In this document: one piece after another, positions 42,587 through 52,119 of the stretch
Layout of the letters: each line of letters opens with the position of its first letter
How positions within the stretch are numbered: the first letter of the stretch is position 1
Source: Candidatus Nitrosopumilus sp.
GTDB taxonomy: Archaea; Thermoproteota; Nitrososphaeria; Nitrososphaerales; Nitrosopumilaceae
DNA length: 64,000 nucleotides
Assembly (NCBI GenBank): GCA_018263505.1
Contig: JAANXA010000028.1
Coordinates: 1 to 64,000 of the forward strand
Reading direction: 5' to 3'
Notes under the pieces: model-generated
What the model was told of the DNA's origin: nothing
Databases searched by the model: none
Seen by the model: the letters and a program-made list of their open reading frames with translations, nothing else
Program-made: the position numbers and the translations under genes

Positions 42587-43723
42587 TTATCGATCTGCCT
42601 CCACTGGCCAATAATTAAGACTCCAATATACAGATGGCATATTTCCTAGTTTTTCACCTTTGAGGAGATGAGGTAATGCAATTAAATTTCTAAAAGAAGG
42701 AACACTTAGTTTTAATCTATAAGGTTCAGTTTTACCATCAGATACAATATAACAGCCCAAAGAACCTCTACCGGACTCTACACGTTTGTATACAGTTGCA
42801 GGTCCTTTAGTTTTAGGATTTGGTTTTAATTTTGTTCTAACAGAACCAGACTTTGGCATTTTTTGTAATGCTTGTCTAATAATATTACAACTTTCTAGCA
42901 TATCAAGCCAAGGGATTCTGGATCTTGCATAAGCATCACCTTCCTTCATTACATTTGTATGAATATCTAATTCATCATAAACATCGTAAGGTTCTTTGAT
43001 TCTAAGATCGTAATCAACACCACTTGCACGGAGAACAGAACCAGTGGTACCAAGTCTAATAGCATCATGTTTGGATAAAACACCAGTATCCTGAGTTCTT
43101 GAAATTAAAATTGGATTATCATAAAATACTGCAGCATATTCTTTGATACGTTTTTCAAAATAGTTTACATGACGTAAACAAACATCTTCGAAGTTTGCAG
43201 GCAAGTCATTTCTAACTCCACCAGGAACAAAATGGGCATGTGTAACTCTTGCACCAGACATCTTTTCCATAAGATCAATTAAAAATTCCCTATCACCTGC
43301 AGGCCACATAAACATTGTAGAATGTCCCAAGAAAATTCCATAAATTGCAAGCCAATACATTATGTAAATACATCTGTTTAATTCAGATGCAATTACTCGA
43401 ACGTATTTTGCACGTTCAGGAACTTCAATTCCTAAAAGTTCTTCAGCTCCCAAAACATAAGGATAAAGAACATTACAAGAATCATGAATTACAGGTCGTT
43501 CCAAATGTGGAATATTTGTAATATAATTTCGATACTCTGCCATTTTTTCCTCGCCACGATGTACATAACCTGGATCCGGATCACATGCAACAATGTAATC
43601 ACCATCAATTTGAACAACAATTCTCATATGTCCTGAACCAGGATGCTGTGGTCCAACATTTAGAGTCATTATTCTTTCATCGACTTTTTGGAGTGCTAAT
43701 CCAGGCATTATTTCAGTAGCCAT
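42587..43723 (-). CDS. nuoD: NADH-quinone oxidoreductase-like subunit D
   Basis: A 378-aa hydrophilic subunit related to hydrogenase large subunits. TLNVGPQHPGSGHMRIVVQ, GYVHRGEEKMAEYRNYITN and the C-terminal RVESGRGSLGCYIVSDG are diagnostic. It forms the quinone site with NuoB. Confidence 0.96.
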   Translation of the reverse strand: MATEIMPGLALQKVDERIMTLNVGPQHPGSGHMRIVVQIDGDYIVACDPDPGYVHRGEEKMAEYRNYITNIPHLERPVIHDSCNVLYPYVLGAEELLGIEVPERAKYVRVIASELNRCIYIMYWLAIYGIFLGHSTMFMWPAGDREFLIDLMEKMSGARVTHAHFVPGGVRNDLPANFEDVCLRHVNYFEKRIKEYAAVFYDNPILISRTQDTGVLSKHDAIRLGTTGSVLRASGVDYDLRIKEPYDVYDELDIHTNVMKEGDAYARSRIPWLDMLESCNIIRQALQKMPKSGSVRTKLKPNPKTKGPATVYKRVESGRGSLGCYIVSDGKTEPYRLKLSVPSFRNLIALPHLLKGEKLGNMPSVYWSLNYWPVEADR

Positions 43724-44304
43724 TATCTTCCTCTTGAATCAAAGTCCTTTCGAAGTGGAGGTAAATCTGCCCAATCTTCTGGCAACAATAATCGTCGATT
43801 ATCAGGATGTCCTTCAAAGAAAACTCCAAACATCTCAAAAATTTCTCTTTCATGAAATTCAACACTGTAAAAAATATCTCTTAATGTAGGAAGTTTAGTT
43901 GCATCTTGTCCAGGAATTGGATTATCTTCCCTCTGAGCCCGAGTAGCCAATACAATAATTTGCCTAGATAATGATGAATCAGTGTAAGAACCTATATGAT
44001 AAACAACTTCAATTTCTTTTTCCTTTGGGAAATCCACTCCTGAAACAGATTCAACATGATCAAAATTTAATTCATCACGAATAAATTCAGCAACATCATG
44101 TACATTCTCACGACCAACGTTAATTCTAACTCTGTCTTCAATTACAAATGCAACTTCAACTTTATCACCAAATTTCCCAGTAATTTTATCAGAGAGTCCT
44201 TTTTCGAATACAGGTAATTCTACAGGCGTTTCTTCAGGTTTTTTTGGAGGTACTGGTTTTTCATTAGGTGCGACCTGTGATGGTTGTGTTTCAGTACTCA
44301 TCAT
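43723..44304 (-). CDS. nuoC: NADH-quinone oxidoreductase-like subunit C
   Basis: A 193-aa subunit. The first 30 residues are Pro/Glu-rich (PPKKPEETPVELP); the core includes VSGVDFPKEKEIEVVYHIG and the family signature EFHEREIFEMFGVFFEGHP. ATG-ATG tandem start overlaps the nuoB stop. Confidence 0.95.
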   Translation of the reverse strand: MMSTETQPSQVAPNEKPVPPKKPEETPVELPVFEKGLSDKITGKFGDKVEVAFVIEDRVRINVGRENVHDVAEFIRDELNFDHVESVSGVDFPKEKEIEVVYHIGSYTDSSLSRQIIVLATRAQREDNPIPGQDATKLPTLRDIFYSVEFHEREIFEMFGVFFEGHPDNRRLLLPEDWADLPPLRKDFDSRGR

Positions 44305-44825
44305 ACAAACTTCCTAGCTTTCATTCTCTTAATTTTTTCTTGTAACAAGATACATCCTTGGATTAGAGTCTCAGGTCTTGGAGGGCAACCAGGTACATAA
44401 ACATCAACCGGAATAACACCATCAATTCCAGGAAGTACATTGTATGAATCAAAATACAATCCACCAGTAATTGCACAAGCTCCCATAGCAATTACATATT
44501 TTGGTTCGGGCATTTGATCATAGACTAATCTAAGACGTGGTGCCATCTTACGTGTGATTGTTCCTTGAACTACAACAAGATCACATTGTCTAAGTGAACC
44601 AAATGCCTCAATGATGCCAAATCGCTCAACATCATATCGAGGACTAGAAGCAGCACCAAATTCTACACTGCAACATGCTGTTTCAATATGTACAGGCCAC
44701 AATGACCAAATTCTTCCCCAATTAATTGCATATCCTAATGGTTTATCAATTGCTTTTTCTAAAATATCTCCTAGTTTTCCTACAAAGACATTTGCATTTT
44801 CTGGAGTGACTAAATCTTTAAGCAA
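44301..44825 (-). CDS. nuoB: NADH-quinone oxidoreductase-like subunit B
   Basis: A 174-aa subunit holding cluster N2: WPVHIETACCSVEFGAAS with the tandem cysteines, then ACAITGGLYF and VYVPGCPPRPETLIQG. The track start (ATG 44858) adds MLIVFVRRQET; TTG at 44825 gives the expected MLKDLVTPEN start and is preceded by a GTGAGGAG ribosome-binding-like sequence 10 bases upstream, so I favour it. Confidence 0.92.
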   Translation of the reverse strand: MLKDLVTPENANVFVGKLGDILEKAIDKPLGYAINWGRIWSLWPVHIETACCSVEFGAASSPRYDVERFGIIEAFGSLRQCDLVVVQGTITRKMAPRLRLVYDQMPEPKYVIAMGACAITGGLYFDSYNVLPGIDGVIPVDVYVPGCPPRPETLIQGCILLQEKIKRMKARKFV

Positions 44826-44864
44826 TGTTTCTTGTCTCCTCACAAATACAATCAACATAAATAA

Positions 44865-45239
44865 TTACCATATTCTTCGTCTCCCTGATTGATACAATGC
44901 AAAGGCCATTGCTCCAAACATAATTGCTAAGAATCCCATCATTGGTAATGTAGCACTTTTCGGAAGTTCTAAAATTGCACTACCCCAAGCATACAAGAAG
45001 ATCGCCATTACGTCAAAAACAACAAACATCAAAATGTACGGGTAATACTGCATCATAAAATGAGTTCTTCCTTCACCAGAAGGGACTTGCCCACATTCCA
45101 TGGGTAAAAATTTAACAGGATTACTTCGTTTTCTAGGAGAGATCATTCTAGAAATAATTAATGCGGGAGCCATTGCTGCTACGGCAAAGCCAAACATCAA
45201 TACAACGGTACTATAATTGCCCGCTAGTTCCCCGACCAA
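44865..45239 (-). CDS. nuoA: NADH-quinone oxidoreductase-like subunit A
   Basis: A 124-aa three-helix membrane subunit; PMECGQVPSGEGRTHFMMQYYPYILMFVVFDV is the conserved loop and second helix. First gene of the operon nuoABCDHIJKMLN. The start is TTG at 45239, 28 bases after a TATA-like box, so the transcript is probably leaderless. Confidence 0.94.
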   Translation of the reverse strand: MVGELAGNYSTVVLMFGFAVAAMAPALIISRMISPRKRSNPVKFLPMECGQVPSGEGRTHFMMQYYPYILMFVVFDVMAIFLYAWGSAILELPKSATLPMMGFLAIMFGAMAFALYQSGRRRIW

Positions 45240-45263
45240 TTTAGCTTTTCACCCTGATTTTTG

Positions 45264-45270
45264 TATAAAA
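45264..45270 (-). promoter_or_regulatory. TATA-like box of the nuo operon
   Basis: tataaaa (TTTTATA on the reverse strand) lies 28 bases before the nuoA TTG. It is the only clear promoter seen before the eleven-gene operon. Confidence 0.55.
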
Positions 45271-45321
45271 AGCTATGCCTCAATCAATCGATCAAATTTT
45301 GGAAAATTGTGGTCTAAAGTA

Positions 45322-45329
45322 CTTTATAG
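45322..45329 (+). promoter_or_regulatory. TATA-like box of the peroxiredoxin gene
   Basis: ctttatag is centred about 24 bases before ATG 45350, showing that the track start at 45275 is too early. Confidence 0.5.
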
Positions 45330-45349
45330 AACATCAAGAAAAAAATTTC

Positions 45350-45814
45350 ATGTCAGCAAATATTGGAGATATTGCACCAAATTTTGAGTTACCAGATACT
45401 GAATTAAAAATGCGATCTCTAGAGGAATTCAAAGGAAAGAAAATCGTGTTATCTTTCATAGTTGCTGCAAGTTCACCAGTTTGTGAAGTTGAATTGTGTA
45501 CATTTAGAGACTCTTGGAAAGAAATTTCAGATTTAGGGGCAACAGTAATAGCGATTAGTAATGATGGACCATTTGCAAACAAAGCTTTTGCAGAAAAACA
45601 CAACTTCAATTTTCCATTATTAGGAGATTATACAAGTAAAACAATAAAAAATTATGATGTTTTGATGAAAGATTTACTTCACATAAAAGATTACAATGCT
45701 GCAAAACGTTCAGTATTTGTAATTATGGAAGATGGTAAAATTGGTTACAAATGGGTATCAGAAGATCCATTAAAAGAACCAAACTATGAAGAAATTAAAA
45801 ATTTCCTTAAGTAG
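45350..45814 (+). CDS. Peroxiredoxin (BCP/Tpx-like)
   Basis: A 154-aa thiol peroxidase that reduces peroxides. It begins MSANIGDIAPNFELPDTELK. The peroxidatic cysteine lies in IVAASSPVCEVELCTFRD, corresponding to FTPVCTTELC of relatives, with a nearby second cysteine. GYKWVSEDPLKEPNYEEI is the usual C-terminus. Divergent from the complex I operon, fitting oxidant defence next to respiration. Confidence 0.88.
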   Translation: MSANIGDIAPNFELPDTELKMRSLEEFKGKKIVLSFIVAASSPVCEVELCTFRDSWKEISDLGATVIAISNDGPFANKAFAEKHNFNFPLLGDYTSKTIKNYDVLMKDLLHIKDYNAAKRSVFVIMEDGKIGYKWVSEDPLKEPNYEEIKNFLK

Positions 45815-45828
45815 AAAAAATTTCTTTA

Positions 45829-46341
45829 TTATTCTAAATCTGCAATGACATCGCCTTTTGCAACAGTTACACCTTCTTTAATTTTGAGATTTTTAACAGT
45901 GCCATCTTTGTGTGCTTTTACTGCAACTTGCATCTTCATTGATTCTAAAGTACAAACAACATCACCTTTCTTTACTGAATCGTCTTCATCAACTGCAATG
46001 GATACAACTTTACCAGGGATTTGACTTTTGAGTGCCAATTGTGTGCCACCCGAACCACTACCACCAGAATTTTTGAAAACAATTTCATCAAAATGAGTAT
46101 TCATGTTTAGTGTAACTGGAACATTATCAATTACAATATTCATTTCATTAGTTAGAGTTTCAAGATATTTTGCTTTATGATATTGTTGATCTAAAATGAA
46201 TTCTATTCCTTTTGCATTCATAGTAAGAATTCTCAATTGATGTTCTTTGTCATTTATCTTAATTACATAATCATTATTACCCAAGTTTTCAATAATTTTT
46301 CCTTCAAATGATTTTTCAAGATCAGATATTTTATAATTCAT
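45829..46341 (-). CDS. Biotin carboxyl carrier protein of acetyl/propionyl-CoA carboxylase
   Basis: A 170-aa carrier. The C-terminal biotinyl domain (residues 100-170) has the biotinylation motif CTLESMKMQVAVKAHKDG. A Gly/Ser linker (SGGSGSGG) precedes it; the N-terminal domain (FEGKIIENLGNNDYVIKIND) is a docking region. Cotranscribed with biotin carboxylase and carboxyltransferase; in thaumarchaea this three-part enzyme fixes bicarbonate in the hydroxypropionate/hydroxybutyrate cycle. Confidence 0.94.
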   Translation of the reverse strand: MNYKISDLEKSFEGKIIENLGNNDYVIKINDKEHQLRILTMNAKGIEFILDQQYHKAKYLETLTNEMNIVIDNVPVTLNMNTHFDEIVFKNSGGSGSGGTQLALKSQIPGKVVSIAVDEDDSVKKGDVVCTLESMKMQVAVKAHKDGTVKNLKIKEGVTVAKGDVIADLE

Positions 46342-46347
46342 TTATCA

Positions 46348-47835
46348 TCAATCCAGTTTATTTTTCCAAGTTGCACTGCTTGTATTATTATTTTGAACTC
46401 TGTTCTTAAAATATTCAGAATGTATGATAGCAGCAGCCAAAGCAGCTTTGCTCTTGTTTTCTTTTTCTTTCTTAAGATCTTCAGTTAATTTATCAATCAT
46501 ATCATAACGTTTCAAAAAGTCAGTTGATAATTCTCCTTTTTTGTATTCTTCAGAATTTAGAATTGTTTTGTAAAGTGGAATTGATGTTTCTACACCTTGA
46601 ACATACATGTCATTTAATGCAGTAAGCATTCTAGTTCTAGATTCTTCAAATGTGGGTCCCCATGTACAGAGTTTTGCCATTAATGAATCATAAAATGGTG
46701 ATACCGTACATCCAGGATAAAGATATGTGTCACATCTAACATTTGGTCCTGCTGGAATTGTCACATCTGGAACAGGTCCAGTTGAAGGTGCAAAGTCCAA
46801 AAATGTATCTTCAGCATTAATTCTACATTCAATTGCATAACCATTCATCTTTAGATCTTTTTGTTTGAATGGGAGTGGTTCTCCATTTGCAATATCGATT
46901 TGTAATTTAACAAAGTCTAATCCTGAAACCATTTCACTAATAGGGTGTTCTACTTGAAGTCTTGCATTAATCTCAATGAAATAAAATTCACCATTATCAG
47001 CTCTTAGAAATTCTGCAGTTCCAAGGTTGGTATAATCAACAGCATCTGCTGCTTTAACAACTAATTCACCAATTTCTTCTCTTTTTGCATCATCTACTAC
47101 AGGAGAAGGAGTTTGTTCAATTAGTTTTTGATTTCGTCTTTGAATAGAACATTCTCTCTCAAAAAGATGTACAGCATTACCATGATGATCTCTACACATT
47201 TGATATTCAATATGTCTAGTTTTTTCTAGGAATTTTTCAACAATGATTGCAGATTTTCCAACAGCTGCAATAGATTCAGATGTTACTGTTTCAAAACCTT
47301 CTTGTAATTCTTTATCATTAGTAACTAATCTAATTCCACGACCGCCACCACCATAAACAGATTTCAAAAGTACAGGATAACCAATATCATTTGCAATTTT
47401 TTCTGCTTCATCTGCATTATCTACTAGTCCTGGACTTCCAGGCACTGTTGGGACATTTGCTTTCAGCATTGCAGCTTTACATTCCATTTTGTCTCCACAT
47501 AGATTCATGGAGTCAGCAGATGGTCCAATGAAAGTTATTTTATTTTTTTCACACAATCTTGCAAAATCATCGTTTTCAGAAAGAAAACCATAACCTGGAT
47601 GTACAGCATTTGCACCAGAGGATAACATCACTTCAAGAATTTTTTCTTGATTGAGATAGGATTTTGCAGGAGCTGCTTCTCCAATATGATAAGACTCGTC
47701 AGCTTTCTTTACATGTAAAGAATTGTAATCTTCATCAGAATATACTGCAACAGTCTTTATTCCTAATGCGTTGCATGTTCTAATCACTCTAAGAGCGATT
47801 TCTCCTCTGTTTGCAATAAGTACTTTTTCAATCAT
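46348..47835 (-). CDS. Biotin carboxylase subunit of acetyl/propionyl-CoA carboxylase
   Basis: A 495-aa ATP-grasp enzyme starting MIEKVLIANRGEIALRVIRT. KSVYGGGGRGIRLV is the glycine-rich ATP loop, and EINARLQVEHPISEMVSG is the catalytic section. It carboxylates biotin on the carrier protein. ATG 47835 gives the standard N-terminus; ATG 47844 overlaps the carboxyltransferase stop and is an alternative. Confidence 0.95.
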   Translation of the reverse strand: MIEKVLIANRGEIALRVIRTCNALGIKTVAVYSDEDYNSLHVKKADESYHIGEAAPAKSYLNQEKILEVMLSSGANAVHPGYGFLSENDDFARLCEKNKITFIGPSADSMNLCGDKMECKAAMLKANVPTVPGSPGLVDNADEAEKIANDIGYPVLLKSVYGGGGRGIRLVTNDKELQEGFETVTSESIAAVGKSAIIVEKFLEKTRHIEYQMCRDHHGNAVHLFERECSIQRRNQKLIEQTPSPVVDDAKREEIGELVVKAADAVDYTNLGTAEFLRADNGEFYFIEINARLQVEHPISEMVSGLDFVKLQIDIANGEPLPFKQKDLKMNGYAIECRINAEDTFLDFAPSTGPVPDVTIPAGPNVRCDTYLYPGCTVSPFYDSLMAKLCTWGPTFEESRTRMLTALNDMYVQGVETSIPLYKTILNSEEYKKGELSTDFLKRYDMIDKLTEDLKKEKENKSKAALAAAIIHSEYFKNRVQNNNTSSATWKNKLD

Positions 47836-47840
47836 TTTAA

Positions 47841-49388
47841 TCACAAATTGATATTTCCATGTTTTCTAGGAAGTTGTTTTTCTCTCTTGTTTGCAAGCAT
47901 TTTGAGGGCTTTGATTAACATAGGTCTTGTTTCTGCAGGATCAATTACATTATCAATTGTTCCATGAGATGCTGCAACATATGGATTTTCAAATTTTTCT
48001 GTAAACTCATCGATTAATTTTTTCTTAAGAGATTCAGGGTCATCAGATGCTGCTAATTCTTTTCTATTCATAATTTTTACAGCAGCTTCTCCACCTAAAA
48101 CTGCACAACGTGCAGTTGGCCATGCATAATTAATATCAGTTCTAAGATTTTTACTTCCCATTGCAATGTATGCACCACCATATGCCTTACCAATTACTAG
48201 TGTAATTCGTGGAACGGTTGCCTCACAAAATGCATAAAGTAATTTACTTCCATGTCGAATGATTCCATTATGTTCTTGGTTTGAACCTGGCATGTAACCA
48301 GGAGTATCAACTAAAGTAATAATTGGTATGTTAAAAGAATCACAGAATCTAATAAAACGTGCTGCCTTATTTGATGAATCAATATCAAGTGCACCTGCAA
48401 GATGCATAGGATTATTTGCAATAATTCCCACAACTTGACCATTCATTCTTCCATAACCTACAACAACATTTGGTGCAAATAATTCATGAACTTCAAAGAA
48501 TTCATGATTATCAATTATAGAATTAATTATTTCTTTCATATCATATGGTTGTAAAGGATTTTCAGGAATTATGTTTATGAGATTGTGATCTAATCTATTA
48601 GGGTCATCATCAGTTTTAGTTTTAGGTGGTTCTTCAGTATTATTTTGAGGTAAAAATGAAATCAATTTTTTGATATAGTCCATACATTCGTATTCATTTT
48701 GTGCAACAAAATGTGCAACACCACTTTTTGAACCATGAGTCATTGCACCACCAAGATCATCAAATGAGATTTCTTCACCTAACACAGTCTTTACTACATC
48801 AGGGCCAGTTACAAACATACTACCAACTTTTTCTACCATTATAACAAAATCAGTCATTGCAGGAGAATAAACAGAACCTCCAGCAGATGGACCTATACTA
48901 GCAGTAATTTGTGGAATTACTCCTGAAGCTAATTGATTGTGATAAAATATATCTGCAAATCCATCAAGACTCATAATTCCTTCTTGGATTCTTGCACCAC
49001 CAGAATCCATTATGCCAATAATAGGACATCCAGTTTTAACAGCATGATCCATAAGTTTAGTGATTTTTTTAGCACCCATTTGACTTAGTGTCCCACCAAG
49101 AACAGTGAAATCATAAGCAAAGACAAAGATTTGTCTCCCATTTACATTTCCATAACCACCAACAACACCATCAGTAAAGAATTTCTTTTTCTGCATGTCA
49201 TATTCATGATAATGATGAGTAGCCAATGGATCAATTTCAGTAAAAGTACCTTCATCAACTAAAAGATCAATTCTTTCACGTGCAGTTAATTTGCCTTTTT
49301 CATGTTGAGCTGTAATTCGATCTTGTCCACCACCTTGTAATGCGATCTTGTTGTTTTTACTAGATTTTTCAATCTTTTCAGAATGCAT
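47841..49388 (-). CDS. Carboxyltransferase subunit of acetyl/propionyl-CoA carboxylase
   Basis: A 515-aa PccB-type carboxyltransferase: GGGQDRITAQHEKGKLTARERI, GCPIIGIMDSGGARIQEG and SIGPSAGGSVYSPAMTDF (oxyanion site), then VDTPGYMPGSNQEHNGIIRHG. It moves CO2 from biotin to acetyl-CoA and propionyl-CoA. First gene of the three-gene operon, whose promoter should lie within 49389-49454. Confidence 0.95.
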   Translation of the reverse strand: MHSEKIEKSSKNNKIALQGGGQDRITAQHEKGKLTARERIDLLVDEGTFTEIDPLATHHYHEYDMQKKKFFTDGVVGGYGNVNGRQIFVFAYDFTVLGGTLSQMGAKKITKLMDHAVKTGCPIIGIMDSGGARIQEGIMSLDGFADIFYHNQLASGVIPQITASIGPSAGGSVYSPAMTDFVIMVEKVGSMFVTGPDVVKTVLGEEISFDDLGGAMTHGSKSGVAHFVAQNEYECMDYIKKLISFLPQNNTEEPPKTKTDDDPNRLDHNLINIIPENPLQPYDMKEIINSIIDNHEFFEVHELFAPNVVVGYGRMNGQVVGIIANNPMHLAGALDIDSSNKAARFIRFCDSFNIPIITLVDTPGYMPGSNQEHNGIIRHGSKLLYAFCEATVPRITLVIGKAYGGAYIAMGSKNLRTDINYAWPTARCAVLGGEAAVKIMNRKELAASDDPESLKKKLIDEFTEKFENPYVAASHGTIDNVIDPAETRPMLIKALKMLANKREKQLPRKHGNINL

Positions 49389-49454
49389 GATGATAATCTA
49401 AAGCATAATGGTTTCCTATATTAATTTAATTTGAAAAGTAAAGATTTTCAAAAT

Positions 49455-49769
49455 TTATGAATTTAAAATGGAGAATTTTTTCTTTGTAGATTTTTGATAA
49501 GAAATGAAAGCATCTTTGCTCTCACTGCATTTCTTACAAATACATGATTGGGATACATTAGAAATATCGCAATTTTCCTGAAATTCACACCGAATACAGC
49601 CAGCAGGTGAACCACAAATAATACACAGTAATTCATCAATTTGAGTACATTTCTCATGTTTTACTCCCAATCCTTTTGCCCATAATCCAATTTCATTAAC
49701 TGGAATTTTTTCATTACAGATAATACAAGTTCCAGGAAATTTCATAGGGATTTTTCTCCAACTCATCAT
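49455..49769 (-). CDS. Cysteine-rich zinc-binding protein
   Basis: A 104-aa protein with about a dozen cysteines in CxxC pairs (GTCIICNEKIP, LLCIICGSPAGCIRCEF, SCICKKCSE), implying two or three zinc knuckles. The first segment, GTCIICNEKIPVNEIGLWAKGLGVKHEKC, resembles a ribbon found in archaeal nucleic-acid proteins. Its start overlaps the RfcL stop (ATGA), so it is cotranscribed with replication factor C and could assist DNA replication or repair. Family not recognised. Confidence 0.65.
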   Translation of the reverse strand: MMSWRKIPMKFPGTCIICNEKIPVNEIGLWAKGLGVKHEKCTQIDELLCIICGSPAGCIRCEFQENCDISNVSQSCICKKCSESKDAFISYQKSTKKKFSILNS

Positions 49770-50920
49770 ATTTGCTCCATTTCTTTTTCAAGAACATCCC
49801 CAAAAGTTTCTTGTAATTCTAATTCAATTGTTTTATTTTTCATACAAAATAAAACATAAGGTAAACCAAGTGTAACAAATGCACTAGAAGAAAGATGTAG
49901 TTTTTTTGATATGAGTAATGAAAGAGATTTGAGTTTTGCACCATCCCAACGAATTCTGTTGAGCAGTGGCCAAGATAAATTATATTTTGTATATCTTATT
50001 CTATTATCATTTTGATACAATGTAATCAAAATATCATTTAGATAACGCAATAATCTCCAATTTTGAGTTCTTATAATTTTTCCATATAGCATATCAGCTT
50101 TTGAAATAATTTCTAAATATTTTGCCATAGTAGTATTATCTAAATTACTTGTAACAATACTAGAATAGAATGCATTAATTTTTTCTCTAGGATCAATTTG
50201 CATAGAATACAAAATAATTCTAGCCTCTTCAAACGAATTTGATTTAAAAAATGAATTAATTCCATCTTCTACATTAATTGTTTCAAAAGAATTTTCAGTT
50301 TGAGGATTAAATCCAGTTACAAAAGATTGTGCAAGATTAATCATTGAACGAATATCTCCACGAGATTTATCAATTACTTTAATCAATGATCCAGGACTTA
50401 GTTTTGTATTTTCTTTTTTTAGAATATTTTCAAGATAAACACGTAATAAACGAGGAGGGATTTTTTTGAAAGATATTGTTTTAACTGTTTTTTTAATATT
50501 TTTCATTTTTTCCAATGTATCATTATTTGCAGCTAAAATAATTGGCACTGTAGATTCTTTTAGAATTTCAACAAGTGCTGCAGCACCACCATAATCACCT
50601 CGTCCATGAATTCCATCAACCTCATCTACAAAAATCATAGGTGTTCCTAAAACACTTACATTTCCCAATACAGGTGTCAGAATTTCATTAATTCTTGATT
50701 TACTTCTAACATCACTAGCATTAAGACCAATCATATCATATCCAAATTGTTTAGCAATAAGAAAAGCTATTGTGGTTTTCCCGATTCCAGGAGGTCCAAC
50801 TAAAAGTAATGGTTTTGTACCTTTTTTCCATTTAGCAACCCATTCCATAATTTCACTACGTGATTCCTCATTCCCAACCATTTCAGAAATAGTTCTAGGT
50901 CGATATTTTTCAGACCACAT
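49766..50920 (-). CDS. rfcL: Replication factor C large subunit
   Basis: A 384-aa clamp-loader subunit that loads PCNA. MWSEKYRPRTISEMVGNEE start, Walker A VGPPGIGKTTIAF, Walker B IFVDEVDGIHGRGDYGG and sensor-like LAANNDT are all present. ATG 50920 is preferred over 50932, which overlaps the upstream stop. It lies between an unknown protein and the Cys-rich protein in one operon. Confidence 0.94.
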   Translation of the reverse strand: MWSEKYRPRTISEMVGNEESRSEIMEWVAKWKKGTKPLLLVGPPGIGKTTIAFLIAKQFGYDMIGLNASDVRSKSRINEILTPVLGNVSVLGTPMIFVDEVDGIHGRGDYGGAAALVEILKESTVPIILAANNDTLEKMKNIKKTVKTISFKKIPPRLLRVYLENILKKENTKLSPGSLIKVIDKSRGDIRSMINLAQSFVTGFNPQTENSFETINVEDGINSFFKSNSFEEARIILYSMQIDPREKINAFYSSIVTSNLDNTTMAKYLEIISKADMLYGKIIRTQNWRLLRYLNDILITLYQNDNRIRYTKYNLSWPLLNRIRWDGAKLKSLSLLISKKLHLSSSAFVTLGLPYVLFCMKNKTIELELQETFGDVLEKEMEQI

Positions 50921-50928
50921 CAATCTAA

Positions 50929-52050
50929 TCACTTTGGGAGTTTGGATTCAAACTCTGACCATTTATTGGTTTTTTGTAGATGATTATACCAATACTGATT
51001 ATAATGCTCTACTGTCAAAAATAAAAATTCTAAAAATTCTTTATGGGAAAATCCTTCAGGTAACAATTCAAGAGTTAAACGTGCATCTTGCAAATACAGA
51101 TTACTTTTTTCAAGAGTCACATCAAATCCATTTTTTACATTATTTGACAATAAAGAATAGTATAGTGGCCAAGAAGGAATTTTTACAAATCCATTTTTAA
51201 TAGAGTCCTCGATTTCATTTCCACATCCAACACCTTCAGCAGCTCTTGCCATACCCAAATAGAAAATTTCACTTAGAGGTCTTTCTGCTAAAGCCATATT
51301 TCTCCCAGCAGTTCCCATTACAGCACGGTATTTTTTATAAGACAAAGTCATTTCTTCTTCAGTGATTGATGTTGGTTTTGATTTTAATTTCTCATCAAGA
51401 TATTGACCAACTCTTGCATCTTTAAAACCATCTTCAAATTCTTTTAACACCTGTTCACCTCCCTTTGAAATTTTGTCTCTAGCTAATTTCAAAATATAGG
51501 GATTCATCAATTTATAATCATCAAGATAATCCAAATCTTCATCCTTGTCTACAATTCTATCCATTGGTTCACTAAGATCAATTGCTAAAATATGACCCTC
51601 AACAATGTCTTGTTTTAATTGAGGATCATTTCTTCCTGTATATTCAGCAGCAGCATCAAATAATCCATTAAAAACAGGAAAAGTCATTTTAACAAAATTA
51701 GAATTTAGGATTCTAAGAACTCTATCTTTTAAAACATCAGGACTTTCTAATTTTGATTTTATTGGTTCAATCTCAGAAGCATTTAGAATTATTTCGGTAG
51801 AGCCTACCTCATTTCCAAATGCTTGTTGAGTTGCATTAGGATTTGTATCAGATTTTATCTCATTTAAAAGACCTTGAACAAATCGGTCAGTAAAATTTGG
51901 AAATTCATTTTCTGTTTCTTCCTTGTATTTTTTAAATAATTTGTAACCTTTTGATTTAAACAGTCCCTGTTTGATAATTTGTTTTCCAGGTTTTGTACTC
52001 ATTAAAGCTTCTTTACTTACAACAGATTGGTCTTTTCCACTCACAAGCAT
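50929..52050 (-). CDS. Thaumarchaeal-type hypothetical protein upstream of rfcL
   Basis: A 373-aa soluble protein I cannot assign. It is helix-rich and charged, with MSTKPGKQIIKQGLFKSKGY near the start, WPLYYSLLSNNVKNGFDV and a conserved-looking C-terminus (KEFLEFLFLTVEHYNQYWYN). Starts at 52062, 52050 and GTG 52044 are possible; a TATA-like box near 52065-52073 makes the last two likelier. Tight coupling to rfcL suggests a replication or repair role. Confidence 0.7.
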   Translation of the reverse strand: MLVSGKDQSVVSKEALMSTKPGKQIIKQGLFKSKGYKLFKKYKEETENEFPNFTDRFVQGLLNEIKSDTNPNATQQAFGNEVGSTEIILNASEIEPIKSKLESPDVLKDRVLRILNSNFVKMTFPVFNGLFDAAAEYTGRNDPQLKQDIVEGHILAIDLSEPMDRIVDKDEDLDYLDDYKLMNPYILKLARDKISKGGEQVLKEFEDGFKDARVGQYLDEKLKSKPTSITEEEMTLSYKKYRAVMGTAGRNMALAERPLSEIFYLGMARAAEGVGCGNEIEDSIKNGFVKIPSWPLYYSLLSNNVKNGFDVTLEKSNLYLQDARLTLELLPEGFSHKEFLEFLFLTVEHYNQYWYNHLQKTNKWSEFESKLPK

Positions 52051-52119
52051 AATCTTGTTCATTGTTATTTATGCTTTCAAAAAATTTTCATTTAAATTAC
52101 AAAGAAAGTAAAAAATAGT

